17,918 nt of DNA from contig DASWBH010000034.1 in the NCBI GenBank assembly GCA_036390755.1, forward strand, positions 1-17,918, read 5' to 3'. A model generated the notes under the pieces. It was not told the origin of the DNA and did no database searches. It was given only the letters and a program-made list of their open reading frames with translations. A program made the translations under genes and the position numbers. This DNA is from DASVHS01 sp036390755. GTDB lineage: Bacteria > Acidobacteriota > Thermoanaerobaculia > Gp7-AA8. The stretch's first letter is position 1. Each line of letters opens with the position of its first letter. Shown one piece after another: positions 6,700-14,238 of this stretch.

Positions 6700-6707
6700 G
6701 TTACGAT
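6699..6707 (+). promoter_or_regulatory. Putative extended -10 promoter for the dipeptidase gene
   Basis: TGTTACGAT (6699-6707) fits an extended -10 (TG-N-TACGAT). It begins on the last T of the terminator run and ends 8 bases before ATG 6716. No -35 box is evident, because that position is occupied by the terminator stem. Confidence 0.45.
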
Positions 6708-6715
6708 CGCGCGCC

Positions 6716-7918
6716 ATGCGCCGAGTCCTGATCCTTGCGCTGGTGCTGACCCTGCCCGTCGCGGCTGCTCCCAAAAAGAGGCACAGATCCTCCTCGGAAT
6801 CGCCCGCGATCACCGTCGATACCCACGCCGACACGCCCACCGAGTATTTCGCCCATCCGTTCAACCTCGGCGTCCGCAATTCGACCGGCATGGTCGACTA
6901 CATCCGGATGAAGGAAGGCGGGCTCGACGCCGAGTTCTTCGCCGCATACGTTCCCGCGAAGTACGCGAACAACGGCGCGGCGGCGTACTGCATGAAAATC
7001 ATGGAGACGATCCACGAGATGGCGGACAGCTATCCGCAGCTCGTGCGCTTCTCGGCATCGACGTCCGACATCGAGAAAACCGTGCGCAGCGGCCGCCGCG
7101 CCATCCTGACCGGCATCGAGGGCGGTCACGCCATCGAAGACTCGCTCGATCTGCTGCGCGCGTTCTACCGCTTCGGCGCGCGCTACATGACGCTCACGCA
7201 CACGAGCTCGAACGACTGGGCCGACTCTTCCGGCGACGAGCCGAAGCACAACGGCCTCACTCCCTTCGGCCGTCGGGTCGTCCAGGAAATGAACCGACTC
7301 GGGATGCTTGTCGATGTCTCCCACGTCAGCGACAAGACTTTCTACGACGTGATCGAGACGAGCAACGCGCCGGTGATCGCGTCACATTCGTCGTCGCGCG
7401 CTCTCGCGGACCACAAGCGCAACATGACCGACGACATGCTGCGCGCGCTGTCGAAGAACGGCGGCGTCGCGATGGTGACCTTCTATCCCGTGTTCCTGTC
7501 GGCCGACACAGCGCGCGCGTCGGAAGAACGGGACAAGCGTCTGCAGCCGCAAATCGACGCGCTGAAGAAACAGTACGGCGAGGACACGCCGGAGTACGAG
7601 GCTGCGCACACGAGGCTGATGGACGCGAATCCGATCCCGAAGGTGCCCTGGACCGCGATCGTCGATCACATCGACCACATGGTGAAGGTCGCGGGCGTGG
7701 ACCACGTCGGCATCGGCTCCGACTTCGACGGCATCGGCGTGACGCCGGAGGGGATGGAGGATGTGAGCGATCTGAAGAAGATTCCGGCCGAGCTGAAACT
7801 CCGCGGCTACTCGGACGTCGAAGTCCGCAAGATCATGGGCGAGAACTTCATGCGCGTCTTCGCGGCGGTCGAACAAATCTCGCGAAATCTGCAGAAGCAG
7901 CCCACGGGTGCGGAATGA
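6716..7918 (+). CDS. Secreted M19 (renal-type) dipeptidase
   Basis: 400 residues with a signal peptide (MRRVLILALVLTLPVAAAP). The mature protein is a membrane-dipeptidase-type metallopeptidase of family M19, which uses a dinuclear zinc site to cleave dipeptides, often including D-residues. Metal-site motifs are seen in order: VDTHADTP (His-x-Asp), GIEGGHAIED (bridging Glu), MLVDVSHVSD, VIASHSSSRAL and GIGSDFDGIG. Length and motif order agree with bacterial members. ATG 6716 is chosen because it begins the signal peptide and a TACGAT box lies 8 bases upstream; a TTG at 6698 lies in the terminator run. Separated from the upstream unit by a strong terminator, so it probably starts its own transcript. 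The next gene follows after 31 bases. Confidence 0.93.
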   Translation: MRRVLILALVLTLPVAAAPKKRHRSSSESPAITVDTHADTPTEYFAHPFNLGVRNSTGMVDYIRMKEGGLDAEFFAAYVPAKYANNGAAAYCMKIMETIHEMADSYPQLVRFSASTSDIEKTVRSGRRAILTGIEGGHAIEDSLDLLRAFYRFGARYMTLTHTSSNDWADSSGDEPKHNGLTPFGRRVVQEMNRLGMLVDVSHVSDKTFYDVIETSNAPVIASHSSSRALADHKRNMTDDMLRALSKNGGVAMVTFYPVFLSADTARASEERDKRLQPQIDALKKQYGEDTPEYEAAHTRLMDANPIPKVPWTAIVDHIDHMVKVAGVDHVGIGSDFDGIGVTPEGMEDVSDLKKIPAELKLRGYSDVEVRKIMGENFMRVFAAVEQISRNLQKQPTGAE

Positions 7919-7949
7919 GCGTGGCGCACCGAGCCGTTTCCGATTTCGC

Positions 7950-9023
7950 ATGAAACGAACCCTCATTGTTCTGGCGACGCTCGCCGTCGCGACCTTCGCC
8001 CTCGCGCAGGAGCCGGCGGAAACGAAGCTCGATGCACAAACCGAGAAGATCGTGCGGCAGTCGGTTCCGGTTTGCGCGGACATGACGATCACGAAAGCCG
8101 AGCTGCAGACGAAGCTGCCGCCGCGCATGACCGGGTCGCTCATCCGGCTGCAGAGTCCGCACCCCGGCTGCACGGGTCAGCTCCTCATGGCCTTCGCCCC
8201 GAGCGGCGACTACTACCTCGGGCTCCCGTGGATCATGGGCGACGAAGCGCAGGGCGCGACGCTCGCCGAGAAGCTGAAGAACTTCGCGTGGACGCGGCTG
8301 CAGGAGAACTTCACGGCGGTCGTGGAGAGGGAGCGGACGCGCAACGGCCTCTTCCCCGTCATGATGTACGAGATGACGGAGCACGGCAAAGTGCCCATCG
8401 AAGGCGAGGTCGATCCCGAAGGGAAAGTCTTTTTCCTCGGCCATTTCCATCCGGCAACGGCGGATGCGGCGGCCGGCAGAATCAAGGAGCTGGAGCCGCT
8501 GCTCGCGAACGCGCCGTGGCGCGGCGCCGCGAAGCCGGCGGTCACGATCGTCGAGTTCTCCGACTTCGAGTGTCCGTCGTGCAAGCGCGCGTCCGGTTAC
8601 GTCGATCCGATCGTCGAGAAGTACGGCGATCGCGTGCGCTACATCCGCTACGACCTGCCGCTCGTGACGACGCATCCGTGGGCTTTCGCCGCGGCGCTCG
8701 CCGGCCGCGCGATCTATCACCAGAAGCCGGCGGTGTTCTGGGATTACAAGAAACAGATCTACGCGAATCAGGACAAGCTGACCGCGTTCGCGATCGATGA
8801 TTTCGCGCGCGGCTTCGCGCAGGATCACGAGCTCGACATGAAGCAGTACGACGCCGATCTGGCGTCGCAGGCGATCCAGGACGATCTTCTGAAGTCGGTC
8901 GGCCTGGCATTTTCGACCGACGTGCGGGCGACGCCGACGTACATGGTCAACGGAATATTCGTCGAGCCGGGCGATGAAGGCAGCGCGCTCGAGTCGTACG
9001 TCGCGTCTCTTCTGAAGAAGTAG
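7950..9023 (+). CDS. Secreted DsbA/thioredoxin-fold protein with extra N-terminal domain
   Basis: 357 residues with a signal peptide (MKRTLIVLATLAVATFALAQ). The C-terminal half (from about residue 195) is a DsbA-like domain: VTIVEFSDFECPSCKRA carries the CPSC redox pair (Cys208, Cys211) and ATPTYMVNG carries the cis-proline. The preceding ~170 residues have two isolated cysteines (VCADM and GCTGQ) and no recognised family. The protein most likely performs thiol-disulfide exchange in the periplasm; whether oxidase or reductase is not decided by sequence. ATG 7950 starts the signal peptide; no Shine-Dalgarno motif is visible. It probably follows the dipeptidase in one transcript (31-base gap) and ends 12 bases from a convergent gene with no obvious terminator between. 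Confidence 0.88.
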   Translation: MKRTLIVLATLAVATFALAQEPAETKLDAQTEKIVRQSVPVCADMTITKAELQTKLPPRMTGSLIRLQSPHPGCTGQLLMAFAPSGDYYLGLPWIMGDEAQGATLAEKLKNFAWTRLQENFTAVVERERTRNGLFPVMMYEMTEHGKVPIEGEVDPEGKVFFLGHFHPATADAAAGRIKELEPLLANAPWRGAAKPAVTIVEFSDFECPSCKRASGYVDPIVEKYGDRVRYIRYDLPLVTTHPWAFAAALAGRAIYHQKPAVFWDYKKQIYANQDKLTAFAIDDFARGFAQDHELDMKQYDADLASQAIQDDLLKSVGLAFSTDVRATPTYMVNGIFVEPGDEGSALESYVASLLKK

Positions 9024-9035
9024 GCCGGAGCGATC

Positions 9036-9560
9036 TTATCGGGACGACGATCGCGCCCGCGACGATCCGGCCGGCTTCCTGCCGCCGCCGCCGCTCTTCT
9101 TCGATGACTTGGAAGATCGCGAGCCGCTGCTCTTCTTCGACGACTTCGTCGAGGCCGATCGCGCACTGCTGCGCTTTTCTTCGCCGGAAGCGCGACGCAA
9201 TGCGATCGCCAGCAGCGATGCGCCGACGAGAACGCCCGCCGCGCCGCCGATCACCTTTCCCGGATTCCCGCGCGCGTAGTCGCGGGCGCTCTCGATCTGC
9301 TCGGCCAGATAGTCCTGTGCTTTGTTGATCGACTCGCCGACTTCCATGTCGTCGATCGCGGTGCGCAGCCGCTCGACGCGGTCGCTGCTCAATCCGAAGC
9401 GCTCCAACGCCTCGAACAATCCGCCTTCCGATTCACTTCCTGAAGCTGCTCCTAGTCCTCGCGCTGCGCCGAGGCTCTCGGAAATGTAGCGGCGATCCTC
9501 GTCGGTCAGCGAAACACCGCTTCGGCCGCGCCCGCCTTTCGATCCCTGTTTGGTGGCCAT
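9036..9560 (-). CDS. DUF883/ElaB-YqjD-like membrane-anchored protein with basic Ser/Lys-rich tail
   Basis: 174 residues. The middle part, AQDYLAEQIESARDYARGNP followed by GKVIGGAAGVLVGASLLAIALRR (about residues 80-125), resembles the C-terminal anchor of ElaB/YqjD (DUF883) proteins, where a helix and an ARxYxRxNP motif lead into a glycine-rich membrane segment. In enterobacteria these are stationary-phase proteins that tether ribosomes to the inner membrane. Here the anchor is not terminal: about 50 residues rich in Ser, Lys, Arg and Gly follow, similar in composition to histone H1-like tails. ATG 9560 is supported by a strong AAGGAGGAG upstream. It follows the Nudix gene by 37 bases on the same strand. 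Assignment to DUF883 is by motif recognition only. Confidence 0.6.
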   Translation of the reverse strand: MATKQGSKGGRGRSGVSLTDEDRRYISESLGAARGLGAASGSESEGGLFEALERFGLSSDRVERLRTAIDDMEVGESINKAQDYLAEQIESARDYARGNPGKVIGGAAGVLVGASLLAIALRRASGEEKRSSARSASTKSSKKSSGSRSSKSSKKSGGGGRKPAGSSRARSSSR

Positions 9561-9597
9561 GCACTCCTCCTTCGAACCTTGTTCCGCACTCAGCTGT

Positions 9598-10203
9598 TCA
9601 AACAGCGAGCCAGACCAAATCGAGGAACACTTTCAACATGCGGCCCGTGAGTCCCCAGATCTCGTATTGCCCATACGGGTAGAAATACGCCGGATACTTC
9701 CGATCGCTGTACGAGACGTAGCGCACTTCAGGTTTGGCCGGATCGAGCAGCGCGTCGATCGGGACCTCGAAGATTTCGACGACCTCGCTCTCCTGCATCA
9801 CGTACTCGTTCGGCTCGTGGACGATGCCGACGAACGGCGCGACGAGGAAGCCGCTGTTGGTGATCAGATCGTCGAGCCGGCCGATCAGCTCCACGGCACT
9901 GCCCGGAATCCCGACTTCCTCCTCGGTCTCGCGGATCGCCGCGTCAGGAAGCGACTCGCCATCTTCGACGCCGCCGCCGGGAAACGCGATCTGGCCGCTG
10001 TGCACGGCGAGGTTCTCCGCGCGACGCGTGAAGAGCAGCGCCCATGACCCGTTCGCGCGGATCAGAAGGATGAGAACGCAGGCACGCCGGAGATGCGGCG
10101 CATCGATCTCGATGGAGACGTGGTGCGCGAGCAGGCCGCGCAGACGCTCGAGCGCCGCATCATCGAACACGCCCGAGCTCCACTTCCGCCGCGGGCGTTT
10201 CAT
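9598..10203 (-). CDS. Nudix hydrolase, CoA pyrophosphatase (NudL) type
   Basis: 201 residues. The Nudix box is complete: GGVEDGESLPDAAI then RETEEEVGI, matching GX5EX7REUXEEXGU. Just before it LLFTRRAENLAVHSGQIAFPGG matches the UPF0035 signature of CoA diphosphatases (NudL, peroxisomal NUDT7), which split CoA or oxidised CoA into phosphopantetheine and 3',5'-ADP. The C-terminal part (YFYPYGQYEIWGLTGRMLKVFLDL) is also typical of this group. The ATG at 10203 lies inside the 3' end of the glycosyltransferase gene (44-base overlap), so the two are cotranscribed, although no functional link is obvious. Confidence 0.93.
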   Translation of the reverse strand: MKRPRRKWSSGVFDDAALERLRGLLAHHVSIEIDAPHLRRACVLILLIRANGSWALLFTRRAENLAVHSGQIAFPGGGVEDGESLPDAAIRETEEEVGIPGSAVELIGRLDDLITNSGFLVAPFVGIVHEPNEYVMQESEVVEIFEVPIDALLDPAKPEVRYVSYSDRKYPAYFYPYGQYEIWGLTGRMLKVFLDLVWLAV

Positions 10204-11545
10204 CGAGGAGCGGGACGTCCTGCAGCGCGTGCGTCAGTGTCAGTCTCGTCGCGCTGCTGCGAAGCGCGATCGCCGCTTCCTCTCCGGGCGCGAGATCGCG
10301 GGGCACCGCCAGCCAGCGATCGGCGATCTGGCGATCACCGTCGAAGAGCTTGATCACCGCGCGATAGGCGGGTTGGCCGTACTCGCCCGCGCGGATCGTC
10401 GTCTCGCCTTCGTTCCGCAGCGTGAGCGTCTCGCCATCCCAGCGGACAGAGACTTTGGGGAAGATCTGGAGTGCGGCGGCCACGCCGCTGCTCTCGGAGC
10501 GCTTGCCGTCGCTATGAATCGCCTCGAGGTAACCCTCCACCGTCAAGTCGATCCGCGCGTTCTGCTCCAGCCAGCGCCGCTGCGCGCCGGCAACCGGCGG
10601 CAGGGCGCGGACGAAGAACTCCGCGAGCCGCTCCACTTCGTCCGGTCCGAACGGAATCTTCGTCACGACATCGTCCGGCAGCTCCGCGAACTGCGCGTAA
10701 TCGCTGACCGCGACCGGCTTCCCCGCGTCGAACGCGCGAATCAGCGTGCCCGACGTCTCGCCTGCCGACGGGTAGCGCAGGTTCACGAGCCGGTCGACTT
10801 TGTCGTAGTACGCGTCGAACTCATCGTCGGCGACGTAACCGGCGACCGTGATCCCTTCGCCGCGCGGCACCTGAATATTCGGCGCAGCCTCGCCGACGAT
10901 CAGCAGCCGCACGCGCGGATCGCGCGCCCGCGCAACGCGAAACGCTTCGAGCACAACCTCGGCGCGCTTGGCCGACGTCATAAAACCAAAGAATCCAACC
11001 GAGGACCGAGGGCCGGGGACCGAGGACGTCGCGCGCGGGCGGTAGGGGTGTGGCACGACGAAAATCGGCGTCCTCACGCCGAACGACTGCAGCCGCTCCG
11101 CTGCCCAGCGGTTATGCACGATCACCGCGCGCGAGCGGTTCGCGATGTCGATCGATGCAGGCATCAGGAAGTTGGCGATCTCGTCGTGAAGGCCGGCGAT
11201 GCGCCCGCGCGCCGACGCCGCGCCCATCTCGCCGTGATTCGCGCGCATCGCCTCGACGTACCCTTCCGCGTCGCCGCGCGCGAGCGTCATCTCCACGATG
11301 AGGTGATGCAGCACGACGTCGTGCAGGACGATGACGCCCGGTGTCTTCATCGCTTCGCGGTAGATCCAGGCGTGGTGCGGGTTGTTACCGAGCTGGTAAA
11401 TGCGGTTGTCGGTCGTCGGTTGTCGGTTGTCTGAGGTCATGACCTCGACGTCCATTCGTTCCCGCAGCGCCGGCACGAGCATCGACGCGTAATGGGCCAC
11501 GCCCGTTCGCTCGGGCGGCATGGGGCTGAAGAACGCGACTTTCAT
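10160..11545 (-). CDS. Family-4-like glycosyltransferase with C-terminal extension
   Basis: 461 residues. The N-terminus MKVAFFSPMPPERTGVAHYA is the start of a GT-B fold; the C-terminal Rossmann domain includes VGFFGFMTSAKRAEVVLEAF, VRLLIVGEA, NLRYPSAGETSGTLIRAFDAGKPVAVSD, which holds the nucleotide-sugar binding Glu region of GT4 enzymes. The acceptor is unknown. After about residue 350 there is an extra ~100-residue beta-rich stretch without a family I recognise. Two heptamer repeat arrays are translated in frame: residues 39-48 (DNRQPTTDNR) and about 173-183 (TSSVPGPRSSV), both where surface loops are expected. The ATG directly abuts the prfB stop (TAGATG), so translation is probably coupled. 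Confidence 0.88.
   Translation of the reverse strand: MKVAFFSPMPPERTGVAHYASMLVPALRERMDVEVMTSDNRQPTTDNRIYQLGNNPHHAWIYREAMKTPGVIVLHDVVLHHLIVEMTLARGDAEGYVEAMRANHGEMGAASARGRIAGLHDEIANFLMPASIDIANRSRAVIVHNRWAAERLQSFGVRTPIFVVPHPYRPRATSSVPGPRSSVGFFGFMTSAKRAEVVLEAFRVARARDPRVRLLIVGEAAPNIQVPRGEGITVAGYVADDEFDAYYDKVDRLVNLRYPSAGETSGTLIRAFDAGKPVAVSDYAQFAELPDDVVTKIPFGPDEVERLAEFFVRALPPVAGAQRRWLEQNARIDLTVEGYLEAIHSDGKRSESSGVAAALQIFPKVSVRWDGETLTLRNEGETTIRAGEYGQPAYRAVIKLFDGDRQIADRWLAVPRDLAPGEEAAIALRSSATRLTLTHALQDVPLLDETPAAEVELGRVR
10998..11025. repeat. Heptamer array 2 (ACCGAGG type, four units)
   Basis: Two ACCGAGG units, one GCCGGGG and one ACCGAGG, exactly 28 bp. In shifted phase the unit is CCGAGGA. It lies in frame within the glycosyltransferase gene. 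Confidence 0.85.
11403..11430. repeat. Heptamer array 3 (CGGTTGT type, four units)
   Basis: Units CGGTTGT, CGGTCGT, then two CGGTTGT, exactly 28 bp. On the minus (coding) strand the unit is CCGACAA. It encodes residues 39-48 of the glycosyltransferase. Confidence 0.9.
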
Positions 11546-12650
11546 CTAATCCGCGGTCGTCCGTGCGCGCTGCGCCAAAAACGCTTCGACGAGCTCGTCC
11601 AGGTCGCCGTCGAGAATCCGCTGCACGTCGCCGACTTCGTGTCCGGTGCGCAGGTCCTTCACGAGCTGATACGGCTGCAGGACGTAGGAGCGGATCTGAC
11701 TGCCGAATCCGATTTCCTTCTTCTCGCCCTCGATCTTCGTCTGCTCCTCTTTGCGCTTGTCGACTTCCATCTGATACAGCCGCGCCTTGAGCAGCTTCAT
11801 CGCGACGTCGCGGTTCTTGTGCTGGCTGCGCTCGTTCTGACACGTCACGACGATCCCCGACGGCAGATGCGTGATGCGCACGGCCGAATCGGTCACGTTG
11901 ACGTGCTGGCCGCCCGCGCCCGAGGAGCGGTACGTGTCGATGCGCAGGTCCTTCTCGTTGATGTCGATCTCGATTTCTTCCTCGATATCGGGGTAGACGT
12001 ACACCGACGCGAATGATGTGTGCCTGCGCTTCGCGGCGTCGAACGGAGAGATGCGCACGAGACGGTGCACGCCGCGCTCGGCTTTCAGGTAGCCGTAAGC
12101 CCAATCGCCGCGCACCATCAGCGTCGCGCTCTTGATCCCCGCCTCTTCGCCGGCCTGATAGTCGAGCATCTCCGCCGACCATCCCTTGCGCTCGCAATAG
12201 CGCAGGTACATGCGCAGCAGCATCTCCGCCCAATCCTGCGACTCGGTGCCGCCGGCTCCGGGATGAATCGCCAGGATGGCATCGAGGTCGTCGTGCTCCC
12301 CCGACAACTTCATCGTCAGCTCGATCCGGTTCGCCTCGGCCTCGAGTTGGCCGACGACCTTCTCGATGTCGTCGTCGACGTGCTCGCCTTCCTTCTGCAG
12401 AGCGAGGAGGATGTCGAGCTCTTCGGATTTCGTCTCGATCGACTGGCCGGACTGGATGCGCTTCTCGACGCGGGCGCGCTTGCGGCCTACGTCCTGCGCC
12501 TTCTCGGGGTTGTCCCAGAAGCCGGGAGCGGACATCTCGCGCTCGATCTCGTCGAGCGCCTTGCGCGCTGAAGCGAGGTCAAAGATAGCTCCGGACCGAG
12601 CGGAGGCGGGTCTTCAGGTCGTCGATGCGGGTCAGAGTGTCGTCTCTCAT
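11546..12650 (-). CDS. prfB: Peptide chain release factor 2, expressed through a programmed +1 frameshift
   Basis: A 367-residue product is obtained by joining two frames: 12650-12582 (23 codons ending SYL) and 12580-11546 (from DLASARKALDEIE), skipping T 12581. RF2 reads UGA and UAA stop codons and releases the peptide. The GGQ motif is in SSGAGGQHVN (Gly246, Gly247, Gln248) and the stop-recognising SPF is in RISPFDAAKRR; HPGAGGTESQDWAEML is also typical. Length agrees with Escherichia coli RF2 (365). The in-frame TGA at codon 24 with CTT TGA C is the conserved autoregulatory site, not an error. ATG 12650 lies 19 bases after the lnt stop; no Shine-Dalgarno sequence is seen. The downstream glycosyltransferase begins directly after the TAG stop. 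Confidence 0.97.
12578..12592 (-). promoter_or_regulatory. RF2 +1 frameshift site
   Basis: On the minus strand GGAG (12592-12589), four bases, then CTTTGAC (12584-12578). Low RF2 leaves the ribosome paused at TGA so it slips from CTT into the +1 frame, helped by the Shine-Dalgarno-like GGAG. The preceding TAT codon is the same as in Escherichia coli prfB. Confidence 0.93.
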
Positions 12651-12658
12651 AAAAATGC

Positions 12659-12670
12659 AGAATGCATTCT
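12659..12670. repeat. 12-bp perfect palindrome between lnt and prfB
   Basis: AGAATGCATTCT is fully self-complementary; it overlaps the last base of the lnt stop codon and ends 8 bases before the prfB ATG. On the minus strand AATGCA, TTC, TGCATT and then a short T run could alternatively form a weak 6-bp hairpin. Confidence 0.5.
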
Positions 12671-14196
12671 CATCTTCGCCAGATCATAGCTGCTAACGTC
12701 GCGATCACCGCCACCCACGCAAACCAGTCTCCGAACCGCACATACGGCGTGATCGTGCTCTTCGGATGAAAGTCCGCGAAGATCGTTCCGGCCTGTCCCA
12801 TCGGGATCTCGCGGAGGATCTCGCCGGCCGGATCGACGAACGCGGAGATGCCGGTGGTTGCGGCACGCAGCAGGTAGCGGTCGTCCTCGACCGCCCGAAG
12901 CCGCGCCTGATTGAGGTGCTGACGCGGTGCGCTGCCGCCGCGGAACCAATCGTCGTTCGTGATCGTGACCAGAACCTCGGCGCCGTTTCGCACCTGCGTC
13001 CGGGCAATTTGCGGAAAGACGATCTCATAGCAGATGGCCGGGCCGTAGCGGAACTTGCCGGCCAGCGGTGTGTCGTGGGTGCCGAAATCGAACTCGCCTA
13101 CGGCGTGCACGAGCTTCCGCGCGAAGAAGAGCATCTTGCGCAACGGCACGTATTCGCCGAACGGCACGAGGTGGATCTTGTCGTAACGGCCGACTGTTCG
13201 TCCGTTGCTGACGAGGAACGCCGCGTTCCAGATCCTGTTCGTCTGCACCGAGTCCTCGGCCACAGATCCGAGGATGATGTCGGCGGCGTGGTCGTGGGAG
13301 AGGGTCTCGATCGACTGGCGGAAGAACTCAGTCGACGAGAACGACAGCGGCACTGACGATTCGGGCCAGATGACAATCGACGCGCCACGGTCGAACGCCT
13401 GCCGCGTCATCATCATCATGCGCTGGTAGATCTCCATCAGATTGCTCTCGTTCCAGCGCACTTCCTGCGAGATGTTGGGCTGCAGCAGCGCCGCAGCGAT
13501 GCCGCGCGTACCGGTCGGACGCGTGATGAGCTTCGACGCGACCAGGCCGGTCGCCCACCAGAGGAACGTGAGAATCATGACCGCGGAGACCACGAGCAGC
13601 CGTCGGATCCCTTCCGGCCTGCCGACGATCAGCCACGCCGCGACTGCGGCCGGCGCAACCGTCATCGCGCCGATCAGATACGGCCCGGCGACGCGATCGA
13701 ACTGAATGAACGATGTGTAATCGACGAGCGCCGCCGCGATCAGGTTCCACGGAAATCCGGTCAGCAGGTAGGTGCGCGCGTACTCGATCGACGCCCACGC
13801 CAGCGGCACGACGAGCCAGCGGCCGAGCGAGTCAGCGGGACGGATGCGATGGACGATGAGAGCGAACGCTCCTCCGTAAAGGCCGAGGACCATGGCCAGG
13901 GCGATGAAGAGCAGGACGGAGGTGATGTACGGCAGCCCGCCGTAGTGCGACATCACGCGGAGGACCCACGGGACCATCATCAGCCAGGCGATCGTCTGCG
14001 AGATCCAGCCGAGGAAGAGCGAGTGCCACGCGGTCGGCGAGCGGGAAATCGCGATGAGGAGCGGCAGGACCGCGACGAACGCGAGCCAGGGGATGGAGTA
14101 GTCGGGAAATGCCAGCGCCAACAGAATGCCGGACGTAACAGCGAGCGCCGCGCGTACGAGAAAGGATGAAGGATGAAGGATGAAGGATGAAGACAA
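12670..14196 (-). CDS. lnt: Apolipoprotein N-acyltransferase
   Basis: 508 residues. Lnt adds the third acyl chain to the N-terminal Cys of lipoproteins in the inner membrane of diderms. About 220 N-terminal residues form several membrane helices; the C-terminal nitrilase-like domain carries the catalytic triad Glu279 (IVIWPESSVPLS), Lys340 (YDKIHLVPFGEYVPLR) and Cys389 (GPAICYEIVFP). A last hydrophobic helix ends the protein. The only standard start after the in-frame TAA at 14205-14203 is TTG at 14196; the resulting first residues, SSSFILHPSSF, are encoded by a heptamer repeat array, and similarity to Lnt begins only after them. The gene lies between the zinc-ribbon gene and prfB on the same strand; the small lipoprotein at 2276 could be one of its substrates. 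Confidence 0.93.
   Translation of the reverse strand: MSSSFILHPSSFLVRAALAVTSGILLALAFPDYSIPWLAFVAVLPLLIAISRSPTAWHSLFLGWISQTIAWLMMVPWVLRVMSHYGGLPYITSVLLFIALAMVLGLYGGAFALIVHRIRPADSLGRWLVVPLAWASIEYARTYLLTGFPWNLIAAALVDYTSFIQFDRVAGPYLIGAMTVAPAAVAAWLIVGRPEGIRRLLVVSAVMILTFLWWATGLVASKLITRPTGTRGIAAALLQPNISQEVRWNESNLMEIYQRMMMMTRQAFDRGASIVIWPESSVPLSFSSTEFFRQSIETLSHDHAADIILGSVAEDSVQTNRIWNAAFLVSNGRTVGRYDKIHLVPFGEYVPLRKMLFFARKLVHAVGEFDFGTHDTPLAGKFRYGPAICYEIVFPQIARTQVRNGAEVLVTITNDDWFRGGSAPRQHLNQARLRAVEDDRYLLRAATTGISAFVDPAGEILREIPMGQAGTIFADFHPKSTITPYVRFGDWFAWVAVIATLAAMIWRR
14164..14191. repeat. Heptamer array 4 (GGATGAA, four perfect units)
   Basis: Four identical GGATGAA units, 28 bp. Read on the minus strand as TTCATCC it encodes the N-terminal residues of Lnt. 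It is inverted relative to array 5, 19 bases away. Confidence 0.95.
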
Positions 14197-14210
14197 CCTG
14201 CCTTAGCCCA

Positions 14211-14238
14211 CCTTCATCCTTCAGCCTTCATCCTTCAT
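14211..14238. repeat. Heptamer array 5 (CCTTCAT, four units), inverted partner of array 4
   Basis: Units CCTTCAT, CCTTCAG, then two CCTTCAT, 28 bp, followed by CC and six T. On the minus strand it reads GGATGAA and its first unit supplies the TGA stop of the zinc-ribbon gene. Arrays 4 and 5 can pair over about 27 bp with one mismatch around a 19-base loop; on the plus strand the run of six T gives it a terminator-like form. Confidence 0.95.

Noticed and set aside
9580..9612. Small palindrome GCTGTT / AACAGC at the Nudix stop as a terminator
   Set aside because: Stem of 5-6 bp, tiny loop and no T run in either direction.
9734..11434. 566-codon open frame on the plus strand opposite the Nudix and glycosyltransferase genes
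   Set aside because: It is a GC-rich antisense shadow: the minus-strand genes have clear family motifs, while this translation is Arg-rich with no recognisable domain.
12579..12581. In-frame TGA in prfB as a sign of a pseudogene or sequencing error
   Set aside because: The CTTTGAC context and upstream GGAG match the conserved RF2 frameshift site, and both frames align with RF2.
14164..14238. Repeated units near 14.2 kb as a CRISPR array
   Set aside because: Period is 7 bp without spacers, and the two blocks are inverted; no cas gene is nearby.
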